This document shows positions 54,807 to 62,794 of a stretch of DNA of 64,000 bases, piece by piece. The DNA comes from Gemmata palustris (GTDB taxonomy: Bacteria > Planctomycetota > Planctomycetia > Gemmatales > Gemmataceae). The stretch spans positions 4,836,001-4,900,000 of the forward strand of contig NZ_JAGKQQ010000001.1 in the NCBI RefSeq assembly GCF_017939745.1, written 5' to 3'. Position numbers and translations under genes: made by a program. Numbering within the stretch: position 1 is the first letter of the stretch; each line of letters begins with the position of its first letter. The notes below the pieces were generated by a model. It saw nothing but the letters and a program-made list of their open reading frames with translations, was not told where the DNA came from and did no database searches.

Positions 54807-54898
54807 TTCCAAGTTCCAGGAGTTCCACATTCCAGGCAATGGCGTTTTGGTTCGTGTCTTCAACTTCTGGAACGTGGAACTCTGGAACTCTTGGAACT
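54805..54898. repeat. Short-period TTCCAAG repeat forming a hairpin
   Basis: Left words AGTTCCAAGTTCCAGGAGTT and CCACATTCCAG face CTGGAACGTGGAACTCTGG and AACTCTTGGAACT with only small differences. The unit GGAACT repeats every 7-8 bases. It fills the gap between the convergent HIT and DUF1553 genes. Confidence 0.75.
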
Positions 54899-54905
54899 GA
54901 CCCAT

Positions 54906-57053
54906 TCAATCGACGTAGAGGAATTCGTTCAGGTTCAGCAGCGCGTGGCAGAGATCGATCGCGGCTTCACTGGCGGTGCCCCTGTGTCGCGTCAAATAGC
55001 CGAGCATGGCCGCACTCTCTTCGCTGGTCGCGGGGCGCCCGCTCGTCAGCCGGAACGCGCGGTCGATGAACTTCTCGCGATCCGTGCCCACCTCTTTTGT
55101 CACGCGATCCGCCAATGATTTACCGAAGCCGATCACAATCGAATCGTTCAGCATCGTGAGCGCTTGCGGCGCGGTGGTAGTCACGAAGCGACGGGAACAC
55201 GTTTCGTTGCGGTCGGGTGCGTCAAAGAGAGCAAACAGGGGATACCGCAGGTTGCGCTTCACGAACACGTACACGCTACGGCGGTTCCGCTCCGCGGCGT
55301 CGGCCGAAACCTTCCACTGGGCGCCCGCCGATTTCTGGAGTTCGGGGGGCAACTCGGGGAACACGCTCGGCCCGCCCGCCTTCGGGTTGAGTTGCCCCGA
55401 CACCGCGAGCATCGCGTCGCGGAGTGTTTCGCCATCGAGTCGGCGCCGCGGGAACTGCCAGAGCAACTTGTTCTCGGGATCGACCTTTTCGCCTTCGACC
55501 GTGCCGCGCGTTCCCTGCCGGTACGCGGAGGAAAGCACGATTAGGCGGTGAATGTGTTTGAGAGACCAGTCCTTCGCGGTCAACTCGCTCGCGAGCCAGT
55601 TCAGCAGTTCCGGGTGCGTGGGGCGATCGCCGGTCACACCGAAGTCGCTCGACGTGCGAACCAGCCCCGCGCCGAACCGCTGCTGCCAGATGCGGTTCAC
55701 GATCACGCGCGCCGTCAGCGGGTTGTCCTTCGACGCGACCCAGTTCGCGAGCGCGGCCCGGCGCCCGGACGAGGCCCCGAGCGGCTTTGCACCGGCGTCG
55801 CGGTCGTCAATGGCCGAGAGGAACCCGGGCACGAGTTCGTCGCCAGGTTTTTGCCAGTTCCCGCGTTTGAAGAGCTTCGTGGCAGGCGGTGCGGCGAGGT
55901 CGGTCATCGCCATTGCCCGCACCGGTTCAGTTGGCTTCTCTTTGGATAGTTCCGCGAGTTTGGCCTTCAGCGATTCGATCTGCTCTTTCTCTGCCGGTTT
56001 CAGGCTCTTGGTGACATCACCTCGAACGTAAACCTGCTTCTCCACCATCGCCGCGAGTTGCCGTTGGATCGGCGTCCGCGTCTCGAAGGGGATGTCGAGT
56101 AGGCCCACGTACTCGTCCGGGAACCGACCGCGTTGCCGGTTGCTTTCCTTCTTACGGTACGGGTCTTCGATTGCCGCGATCGCCGCGCGCACCTCGGTCG
56201 TTTTCGCCTCCCACGCGGCGAATTTCTTCTCGTACTCGGCACGTTCCTTGGACGAAATCAACGGCGATTCCGTGGGCCAGTAGCCCGCGAAGAACGCTTG
56301 CAGCCGGAAGTAGTCTTTCTGCGTGATCGGGTCGTACTTGTGGTCGTGGCACCGCGCGCAACCTGATGTGAGTGCCAGGAATGCGGCGGAAGTCGTGTCC
56401 GTGATGTCGGTGATGATCTCGTACCGGCGCTGCTCCAGGTTCACCGCGTTGTATTCGTCCGGGTAGTGACGCAGGAAGCCGGTGGCGACCACGGCGTCCG
56501 GGTCGTCGGGGTAGAGTTCGTCCCCCGCAAGTTGCTCCTTCACGAAGCGATCGAACGGCTTATCCGCGTTGAACGACTTGATGACGTAATCGCGGTACCG
56601 CCACGCGAGCGGGCGCGGGTCGTCGGCCTTGAACCCGTCCGTTTCGGCGAACCGCACGAGATCAAGCCAGAAAATCGCCTGTCGCTCGCCATATTGCGGG
56701 GCCGCGAGGAGCTTATCAACTAGCTTTTCGTAAGCGTCCGGCGACTTATCCGCGACGAACATTTCGACCTGTTCGGGCGTAGGCGGAAGCCCGACGAGAT
56801 CGAAGTACACGCGGCGAATCAGCGTGCGCCGATCCGCTTCTGGCGCGAACGCCAGTTTGTGCTCGGCGAGCGCCGCGAGCAGGAACCGGTCGATCTCGTT
56901 CGTGGCCTGTAATTTCGGGTCCGGGAGTGCGGGGACCGCGGGGCGCTTGAACGAGCCGTATGCCCACTCCGCACCGGGCGGCTCGGCGGCGGGGGCGCAG
57001 TAACCAGCGATGAGAAGCCCGACGATGGCGGAAGAGCGGGGCAGCAGCCGCAT
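54906..57053 (-). CDS. DUF1549/DUF1553 family protein
   Basis: A 715-residue exported protein (signal MRLLPRSSAIVGLLIAGYCA) typical of planctomycetes and related phyla. It has the DUF1549 part (IDRFLLAALAEH, DLVGLPPTPEQ, WLDLVRFAETDG), a single c-type heme motif in SGCARCHDHKYDP (residues 232-236), and the DUF1553 part (NPLTARVIVNRIWQQRFGAG, TSSDFGVTGDRPTHPELL). It usually sits beside a DUF1501 gene; here it is alone. Role unknown, perhaps in polysaccharide breakdown. Confidence 0.93.
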   Translation of the reverse strand: MRLLPRSSAIVGLLIAGYCAPAAEPPGAEWAYGSFKRPAVPALPDPKLQATNEIDRFLLAALAEHKLAFAPEADRRTLIRRVYFDLVGLPPTPEQVEMFVADKSPDAYEKLVDKLLAAPQYGERQAIFWLDLVRFAETDGFKADDPRPLAWRYRDYVIKSFNADKPFDRFVKEQLAGDELYPDDPDAVVATGFLRHYPDEYNAVNLEQRRYEIITDITDTTSAAFLALTSGCARCHDHKYDPITQKDYFRLQAFFAGYWPTESPLISSKERAEYEKKFAAWEAKTTEVRAAIAAIEDPYRKKESNRQRGRFPDEYVGLLDIPFETRTPIQRQLAAMVEKQVYVRGDVTKSLKPAEKEQIESLKAKLAELSKEKPTEPVRAMAMTDLAAPPATKLFKRGNWQKPGDELVPGFLSAIDDRDAGAKPLGASSGRRAALANWVASKDNPLTARVIVNRIWQQRFGAGLVRTSSDFGVTGDRPTHPELLNWLASELTAKDWSLKHIHRLIVLSSAYRQGTRGTVEGEKVDPENKLLWQFPRRRLDGETLRDAMLAVSGQLNPKAGGPSVFPELPPELQKSAGAQWKVSADAAERNRRSVYVFVKRNLRYPLFALFDAPDRNETCSRRFVTTTAPQALTMLNDSIVIGFGKSLADRVTKEVGTDREKFIDRAFRLTSGRPATSEESAAMLGYLTRHRGTASEAAIDLCHALLNLNEFLYVD

Positions 57054-57167
57054 TTCCAGTTCCTCGGTGCACAGAAAATCTCAACCGATCTTACCCGGAA
57101 CGCGCGGCCGGGGAAACCGGAAACGCGCCTCATACAACAGTTCCGAAGCCAACACGAACCGGAGCCA

Positions 57168-57638
57168 ATGATGGGCGATCGCGAACAGAAACTCGAAGCC
57201 GCCGGGTACCCGCTCGACCGCGGGCCGAAAGAGGGTCCGGTCATCGACTTGCTCTCGGTCCTCGGTGACACGCTCTACGCCTCCGGGCAGGTGCCCTACG
57301 ACGCGGGCGTCTTGACGAGCAAAGGCAAGGTGCCGTCACAAGTGTCGGTCGAGGACGCGACCAAAGCGGCGGCGCTGTGTACCGCGAACATCCTGCGGGC
57401 GATCGTTCTGAAACTCGGCTCGCTGGACCGAATCGAGCGCGTCGTTCGCGTGACCGGCTACGTGAACACGGACCCGGACTTCACCGATTGCCACCTCGTC
57501 ATCAACGGGGCAACGAACCTGCTGAAGGACGTGTTCGGCCAAGAGGCCGGGCGCCACGCCCGCACCGCGCTCGGCCTGGCGCAACTCCCGCTCGGCACAA
57601 GCGTTGAAGTCGAAGCAATCTTCCAGCTCAAGAAGTAG
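57168..57638 (+). CDS. RidA family protein
   Basis: A 156-residue member of the RidA/YjgF-related family that deaminates reactive enamine or imine intermediates. RVTGYVNTDPDFTDCHLVI, NGATNLLKDVFGQEAGRHA and RTALGLAQLPLGTSVEVEA match the larger RidA subgroup with a conserved Arg and a closing VEVEAIF. ATG 57168 or the next codon can be the start. No PLP enzyme is adjacent that would hint at a substrate. Confidence 0.9.
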   Translation: MMGDREQKLEAAGYPLDRGPKEGPVIDLLSVLGDTLYASGQVPYDAGVLTSKGKVPSQVSVEDATKAAALCTANILRAIVLKLGSLDRIERVVRVTGYVNTDPDFTDCHLVINGATNLLKDVFGQEAGRHARTALGLAQLPLGTSVEVEAIFQLKK

Positions 57639-57649
57639 GTTGTGCAACT

Positions 57650-57721
57650 CCGCCCGTTCGTTGGCACTTGCGGCTCGCCAAGAAAGTTTCAGGCAAGCCG
57701 CGAGTGTCAACGAGCGGGTGG
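57650..57721. repeat. 30-bp imperfect inverted repeat after ridA
   Basis: Arms 57650-57679 and 57692-57721 agree in 25 of 30 positions with a 12-base loop. In a plus-strand transcript four of the five mismatches become G-U pairs, so the RNA hairpin would be nearly complete. It lies between convergent genes. Confidence 0.75.
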
Positions 57722-57737
57722 CGCCCTATCACCGCCC

Positions 57738-59987
57738 TCACTTCATCTGCTTGATCCAGTCGTGAACGAGCTTCAGTGCGGGCTCATCGACCACGTTCGA
57801 TGCGATGTGCGGCATCCGCCCCAGGCCGGTGAGCGTCATCCGGTGGTAGATCATCGAGCGCGCCGGGTCGCCGGGCACCAGGATGCGCGGATCTTTGATG
57901 TCGAAGCTCCCCTGCCCCGGCTTCGTGTCCAGCACGCCCAGTTCGTTAACCGGGAGCGTGGCGAGCAGTTGGAACTCCGCGTTCCCGCCGCCCCACTTTC
58001 GATGGCAGTGACTACAGTTCGCGTGCAGATACGCTCGCGCGCGGTCCTCGACGCTCGCCCTCTCGTCGCGGTAGTCCACGAGCTTCGGGAGCTTCTCCGC
58101 GGGGGCCGGGAGCTTCTTCGTGAAGATCCCGATGTGGTCGAGCGTCGCGAGCTGGTTCGCGATCACGCCGTGGTAGTTGTGGTCGCGGTTCAGTTGAGCC
58201 GTGTTCACACCGAGGGCGTATTTCGCCGTCACCGTGTGACACATGTTGCACTCCGCCCGGCTCGGGAAGTGCCACTTCTGTTTCTTCTCGCCGGCCGCGG
58301 TCTTGATGGTGTACTCGCGGTCCACGCCCTTCTTGTCCGCGAGTTCCGCATCCGTCTGGTCATCATTCCAGATGTACGTGTAGCCGTTCCACACCTGATC
58401 GCCGTACTCTTCCGTGCCACCCAGCACCGAGGCCACGAGTAGCCGCGTCTCGAGTCGGCGCGTCTTGCCCGGTTCGGTTTCGAGCGCGAACGTCTTCACG
58501 AGAACGGTGCCGTTGGGGAACCGCCAACCCGGAACCGAACCCGGGGCCGGTTGCGGGTACGTCATCGTCTCGTACTCGATCTTCGATTCGCCCGGGACCG
58601 CGATGAACCGCTCCTTGCTCGCGCCGTCGGACCAGAGTTCCGAGTTCACCGAGTACGGGATCAGCCCCTTCTCTGGCGCGTGGTTCTTTGTGGACGCGAA
58701 CAACCCAGTCTCGCTCAACTTGCGCGGGAACGCCGATTGGTTCTTTGCCGCGGGCGGGGTCCGCTCGAACTGGTAGATCCCGCCATCAATGAAGTTGAGC
58801 GCGTAAACTTCGCCGTCGTGGTCCTGGCCCCACGCGACGATGCGCAGGTTGGTCTTCGCGAGTTCGGTGTGGGTCGTGACGCGGTCGGCCTTCGCGTCGT
58901 ACTTCAGCATCCAGGTGCGGCCGGTGTCGAAGTCACCGTACACGTAAGCACCCCTCAGGTCCGCGTGCTTCTTGCCGTGGTAGATGAAGCCGCCCGTAAT
59001 CGAGCGCGCTTCGGTGTGGTTGTGTTCGACGACCGGCTTCAGGATCGGGGTCGGGCCTTTCGCGCGCTCCGGGCGGAACGGGTGGGCACCTTCGGTCACG
59101 CTCCAGCCGTAGTTGCCGCCCTTCTGGATCTTGTAGACCATCTCCCACAAGTCCTGACCGACTTCGCCCGCCCAGAGGTCGCCGGTCGCGGAGTCGAAAC
59201 TGATCTTCCAGCACTGGCGAATGCCGTAAGCCCACACCTCGCCGCACTTACCCCGCTGGCCCGCGAACGGGTTGTCTGCCGGGATCGCGTAGGCTTTGCC
59301 GTCCGCTTCCTTGTCCACATCAATGCGCAGGATCTTGCCGAGCACGGTGCCCAAGCTCTGCCCGGATTCCAAGCCGTCCGCGATACCGCTCCCGTCACCG
59401 GTGGAGAGGTAGAGGAAGCCGTCCGGCCCGAACCGCATGCAGCCACCGTTGTGCCCGCCGGAGGGCCACGTGAAGATCACTTTTTCGCTCTTCGGGTCGG
59501 CAATCATCTTCTCGCGATCGGTCACGGTGTAGCGCGAAATGCGCGTGCCGTCGGGCTTGTCACCGGCGGTAATGGACGACACATAGAAGTAGCCGTTCTC
59601 CTGGAATTTCGGGTGCAGCACCAAACCGTAGATACCCCTCTTCACATCGAGAACGAGGTGTTTCTCGGCCTTCGCAGGGTCCATGTCACACACATAAACC
59701 TTGCCGGGGCGCTCCGCGATCGCCCACTGCTTCTTGCCGGGCACCGCGGTCAGCTCGAGCGCGTCGTTGAAACTCAGTTTGGGGTACGCCTTCACCAGCG
59801 TGAACGGGTCGGGCGGTTCCGGGGAGCCGATCACTTTTGAAGCGGTCCAGAGTTCCCGTTTCTCGATGCCGGTGACTTTGCGGACCGGTTCGGGTTCGGT
59901 CGGGCGCTCCGAGGCGCGCGGGGCGAGGGCGTATGCCCCACCGACTAACAATCCGGCTAAAACTACTGCGCACGAGATGACACGCAT
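57738..59987 (-). CDS. Sorbosone/glucose dehydrogenase-like protein fused to cytochrome c
   Basis: A 749-residue exported protein (signal MRVISCAVVLAGLLVGGAYA). Residues about 60-420 form a beta-propeller of the PQQ-dependent sugar dehydrogenase type: GIYGLVLHPKFQENGYFYVS, WPSGGHNGGCMRFGPDGFLY, GKILRIDVD, EVWAYGIRQCWKISFD. The C-terminal part has two c-type heme motifs, CNMCH (about 580) and CSHCH (about 658). Such fusions probably pass electrons from a sugar or other substrate to the respiratory chain. It is divergent from the riboswitch-controlled gene. Confidence 0.87.
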   Translation of the reverse strand: MRVISCAVVLAGLLVGGAYALAPRASERPTEPEPVRKVTGIEKRELWTASKVIGSPEPPDPFTLVKAYPKLSFNDALELTAVPGKKQWAIAERPGKVYVCDMDPAKAEKHLVLDVKRGIYGLVLHPKFQENGYFYVSSITAGDKPDGTRISRYTVTDREKMIADPKSEKVIFTWPSGGHNGGCMRFGPDGFLYLSTGDGSGIADGLESGQSLGTVLGKILRIDVDKEADGKAYAIPADNPFAGQRGKCGEVWAYGIRQCWKISFDSATGDLWAGEVGQDLWEMVYKIQKGGNYGWSVTEGAHPFRPERAKGPTPILKPVVEHNHTEARSITGGFIYHGKKHADLRGAYVYGDFDTGRTWMLKYDAKADRVTTHTELAKTNLRIVAWGQDHDGEVYALNFIDGGIYQFERTPPAAKNQSAFPRKLSETGLFASTKNHAPEKGLIPYSVNSELWSDGASKERFIAVPGESKIEYETMTYPQPAPGSVPGWRFPNGTVLVKTFALETEPGKTRRLETRLLVASVLGGTEEYGDQVWNGYTYIWNDDQTDAELADKKGVDREYTIKTAAGEKKQKWHFPSRAECNMCHTVTAKYALGVNTAQLNRDHNYHGVIANQLATLDHIGIFTKKLPAPAEKLPKLVDYRDERASVEDRARAYLHANCSHCHRKWGGGNAEFQLLATLPVNELGVLDTKPGQGSFDIKDPRILVPGDPARSMIYHRMTLTGLGRMPHIASNVVDEPALKLVHDWIKQMK

Positions 59988-60127
59988 GATGGAGAGTTCC
60001 GTGAGAAAGGAGGAGAGTGGCCACACTGTACCCGCCGGAGCCGCGAGTTGCACCAACCCTGGTACGATTTTCCCGCTCCCCTTCCGGCGCGTTGCCGCGC
60101 GGCCCGGGGTCGCTATGTTGTAAGTTC

Positions 60128-60315
60128 GCCAGACGGGTTCCGCGGAGGGTTTTCCGCCGCGGACGAAAAGGGAAGCCGGTGCGATTCCGGCGCAGGGCCG
60201 CTGCTGTGTTCGGCCAGAGGTTCGCGCTCCCACGCCACTGCGGATGTACCCGCGGGAAGGCCGCGCGAGACTCGCTAAGAGCCGTAAGCCAGAAGACCTG
60301 CCCGTTGGGCGTTTC
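60128..60315 (+). ncRNA. Cobalamin riboswitch
   Basis: The RNA has the landmarks of the cobalamin (adenosylcobalamin-type) aptamer in order: a P1 arm at 60133-60138 pairing with 60300-60305, GGAAGCCGGTGCGATTCCGG at 60171-60190, GCCACTG at 60234-60240, CGCGGGAAGGC at 60251-60261 and the B12-box TAAGCCAGAAGACCTGCCC at 60285-60303. It precedes a terminator and then the DUF1559 gene on the same strand. Its ligand should be a corrinoid, most likely repressing the gene when bound. Confidence 0.93.
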
Positions 60316-60331
60316 CATCGTTCGTGGCCCC

Positions 60332-60362
60332 GGACCGGGCCGTTGAACGGGCCGGTCTTTTT
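60332..60362 (+). terminator. Terminator between riboswitch and DUF1559 gene
   Basis: GACCGGGCCGT and ACGGGCCGGTC pair with a single G-G mismatch and a 3-base loop, and TTTTT follows at 60358-60362. Placed directly after the aptamer, it is the expected expression platform: ligand binding would favour this terminator. Confidence 0.85.
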
Positions 60363-60455
60363 CGCTCGCAGCACGCGCAGCAACCCGCCCGATTTCACGC
60401 ACTCGGTCCGCCCCGAACTCACCGCTCGCCCGTCCCGGCGAGAAGGAGCGAACCC

Positions 60456-61253
60456 GTGCGTCACTTGCGCCCCCGGGGGCACCGGCCCCCGACCCGTCGT
60501 GCGTTCACACTGATCGAACTGCTGGTGGTGATCGCGATCATCGCGATCCTGATCGGCCTGCTGTTACCCGCGGTGCAGAAGGTACGGGCCGCGGCCGCGC
60601 GGTTGAAGTGCCAGAACAGCCTGAAGCAGCTCGGACTCGCGCTGCACAACCACGCCGAAACGAACGGCGGAAAGTTCACCGTCTCGTCGATGAAATCGGC
60701 CCCGACCATGACGTACACCGACTGGTACTGGTTCGGGCAGATCACGAACAACACCTCGACCCCGCGGGTCATGAACCCGAGCACCGGCATCCTGTCGCCG
60801 TACTTGGAGGGCAACCGCTCGATCGTCCAGTGCCCGGTCTTCGGGCCGGAGCGGTTCGCACTGCGGTTCGACATCCCGACGGCGAGCTACGCCTACAACG
60901 ACCAGTTCAGCGCATCGAACGGGATCGCGGGCCAAGCGATCGTGGCCGTGAGCAACCGGCGCGGCACGTCCGCGACGATCGCGTTCGCGGACTCGGCGAA
61001 CGTGCCGTACAGCACGCCGTTCGACAAACTCACCGAGAACTGGTACCTGTCCGCTCCGTCCCAGGGGTTCCCGAACGTTCACTTCCGGCACGACGGGATC
61101 GCGAACGTGTGCTTCGCCGACGGGCACGTGGAGACGCGCCAGCCGACGATCAACGGCGCGCCGTCGTGGGAAGACCCGCTCGCGACCGTGCTCCGCAAGA
61201 AGGAGGTCGTTTGGGACATCGGGACCACCGACGTCGAGTTCGGGAAAGATTGA
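60456..61253 (+). CDS. DUF1559 prepilin-like protein under cobalamin riboswitch
   Basis: A 265-residue protein with a type IV prepilin-like leader: short basic N-terminus, then [20 protein letters not shown], with cleavage expected before Phe and methylation of the new N-terminus. The C-terminal H-x9-DG motif ([15 protein letters not shown]) defines the planctomycete DUF1559 group. GTG 60456 has AAGGAG seven bases upstream. Planctomycetes encode many such proteins, thought to be secreted or pilus-related; this copy sits downstream of a cobalamin riboswitch, which is unusual. Confidence 0.92.
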   Translation: MRHLRPRGHRPPTRRAFTLIELLVVIAIIAILIGLLLPAVQKVRAAAARLKCQNSLKQLGLALHNHAETNGGKFTVSSMKSAPTMTYTDWYWFGQITNNTSTPRVMNPSTGILSPYLEGNRSIVQCPVFGPERFALRFDIPTASYAYNDQFSASNGIAGQAIVAVSNRRGTSATIAFADSANVPYSTPFDKLTENWYLSAPSQGFPNVHFRHDGIANVCFADGHVETRQPTINGAPSWEDPLATVLRKKEVVWDIGTTDVEFGKD

Positions 61254-61360
61254 CGCCCCGCGAACCCGTCCGCGTCGGGTAGCATCCTGACACGGGCGGG
61301 TTCGCGTTCTTGACCCGCAGCGCGGGCGCCCGACCCACACTTCCCGGGAAAGGGCCGGTC

Positions 61361-61990
61361 ATGAGTCACGTCGTTCTGCTCGGCGATTCCATCTTCGATA
61401 ACGCGCGATACGTGCCCGATCGTCCGCCGGTCATCGAGCAAGTGCGCCGAGGACTGCCGCCGGACTGGAAGGCAACTCTTGTTGCAGTGGACGGCCACAC
61501 GGTCACGGGCATCGCGATGCAGTTGCCGCGCGTCCCCACCAACGCGACGCACCTGGTCGTGAGCGTCGGCGGGAACGACGCGCTCCTGGCGAGCGGGCTC
61601 CTGCGCGAACCGGCCGCAACGGTGGGCGACGCGCTCGCGACCATCGCGGAATCACTGGTTGAATTTCGCGCCGCGTACACCGCGATGGTGAAGAGCGTGT
61701 GTGCGCTGGGAAAGCCAACGGCGTTTTGCACCATTTACGACGCGATCCCCGTTCTGGGGGGCGCCGAGCGCACCGCACTCGCCGCGTTCAACGACGTGAT
61801 CTCGCGCGCGGCAATCGGCGCGGGGCTCCCACTGATCGACCTGCGTGTGACGTGTGCCCACGTTGACGACTACTCGCCGCTCTCGCCCATCGAGCCGTCG
61901 GTCGTGGGCGGGGCCAAGATCGCCGACGCGATCTGCCGCATGGTCGCGGGCCACGATTTCCGGTCCGGGCGCACGGTCGTGTGGGTGTGA
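61361..61990 (+). CDS. SGNH/GDSL hydrolase
   Basis: A 209-residue esterase-like protein. Block I is VVLLGDSIFDN with the catalytic Ser, block III is VSVGGNDALLAS, and block V is SPLSPIEPSVVGG in place of the usual DGxHP, so the catalytic His/Asp are not obvious and activity is uncertain. The ATG at 61361 is chosen over one 17 codons upstream. It is convergent with the NTF2-like gene, only 7 bases apart. Confidence 0.8.
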   Translation: MSHVVLLGDSIFDNARYVPDRPPVIEQVRRGLPPDWKATLVAVDGHTVTGIAMQLPRVPTNATHLVVSVGGNDALLASGLLREPAATVGDALATIAESLVEFRAAYTAMVKSVCALGKPTAFCTIYDAIPVLGGAERTALAAFNDVISRAAIGAGLPLIDLRVTCAHVDDYSPLSPIEPSVVGGAKIADAICRMVAGHDFRSGRTVVWV

Positions 61991-61997
61991 CCGCGGC

Positions 61998-62435
61998 TCA
62001 CGCCGGGTCCGGGACCGCGGCGGCGAACGCCTTCGCGGTGTCGTACAGCTCAAAAAACTCGACCGCCAAATCGTTGTGGAACCGCCAGCGGTTCACAATA
62101 ACGGACTCGGCCGTTTTTCTCGTCTTGCGGTTGCGATACGCGCAGCGCCCGAACACGACCACGCGGTCCCCTTCGACGATGAACTCTTCGGACGCATAGT
62201 GAATCATTTCCCAGTCGGCCCGCAGCCCGGAGAAGTAGCCCCGAATGGTGTCTTTACCCTTGCGCGGCAGGGAGAACTCCATGCCCGGCGCCCCGTCCGC
62301 GATGGACCGCATCTCGATGTCGTCGGCCATGAGCGCGACCCACGTATCGTCGCTCGTGCCGCGGGAATCGTGCCACGCCGCATAAGCGTAGCGCAGTTTT
62401 TCGAGAAGTTCGGCACTGACAACGGCCTGACTCAT
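61998..62435 (-). CDS. SnoaL/NTF2-like protein
   Basis: A 145-residue protein with the cone-shaped NTF2-like fold pattern: N-terminal helices (LEKLRYAYAAWHDSRG), DDTWVALMADDIEMRS, then strands EEFIVEGDRVVVFGRC and a closing FELYDTAKAFAA. Many such proteins are cyclases, isomerases or binding proteins; the substrate is not known. It is a single gene. Confidence 0.8.
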   Translation of the reverse strand: MSQAVVSAELLEKLRYAYAAWHDSRGTSDDTWVALMADDIEMRSIADGAPGMEFSLPRKGKDTIRGYFSGLRADWEMIHYASEEFIVEGDRVVVFGRCAYRNRKTRKTAESVIVNRWRFHNDLAVEFFELYDTAKAFAAAVPDPA

Positions 62436-62605
62436 GTTCGCGTCTCCCGAAGTGGCCCGCGCTCGACGGTGTTAGCGCGGAGGGGCGTTCAGTTTAACTC
62501 CCGAACAAGCGTACCGCGAGGTGATAGTTCCCGAGACTCGAACGTTGCGGCCCGCGCGGAAAGCATCCCGAGTCGCGATACTAAACCGCGAACTGTCGAT
62601 CTTCT

Positions 62606-62673
62606 GTAGCCGGCCTCTGCGAGGCCGGGATGTCCACCGCCAGTGGCACCCCGGCCTCGCAGAGGCCGGCTAC
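62606..62673. repeat. 23-bp perfect inverted repeat
   Basis: Arms 62606-62628 and 62651-62673 are exact complements (start GTAGCCGGCCTCTGCGAGGC) with a 22-base spacer that contains a small inner hairpin. Each arm is itself nearly palindromic. It lies upstream of the NTF2-like gene. Confidence 0.9.
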
Positions 62674-62739
62674 GAACAGCCATCGTCTCGGATTACTGAG
62701 TTGGATAATCACGCACTGCACTTCCGCCTACAGCGCCCC

Positions 62740-62776
62740 AAAAAACGACAGAGGGCGGGGTGTTAGCCCCGCCCTC
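62740..62776 (-). terminator. Terminator after the cupredoxin-cytochrome gene
   Basis: GAGGGCGGGG and CCCCGCCCTC form a 10-bp stem with a 6-base loop; on the minus strand TGTCGTTTTTT follows. It is 18 bases past the stop. Confidence 0.92.
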
Positions 62777-62794
62777 TTCAGAAATCGCTGACAA

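Noticed and set aside
59988-60455. Riboswitch controlling the sugar dehydrogenase gene
   Set aside because: The aptamer motifs read only on the plus strand, away from that minus-strand gene; the terminator and DUF1559 gene follow it on the plus strand.
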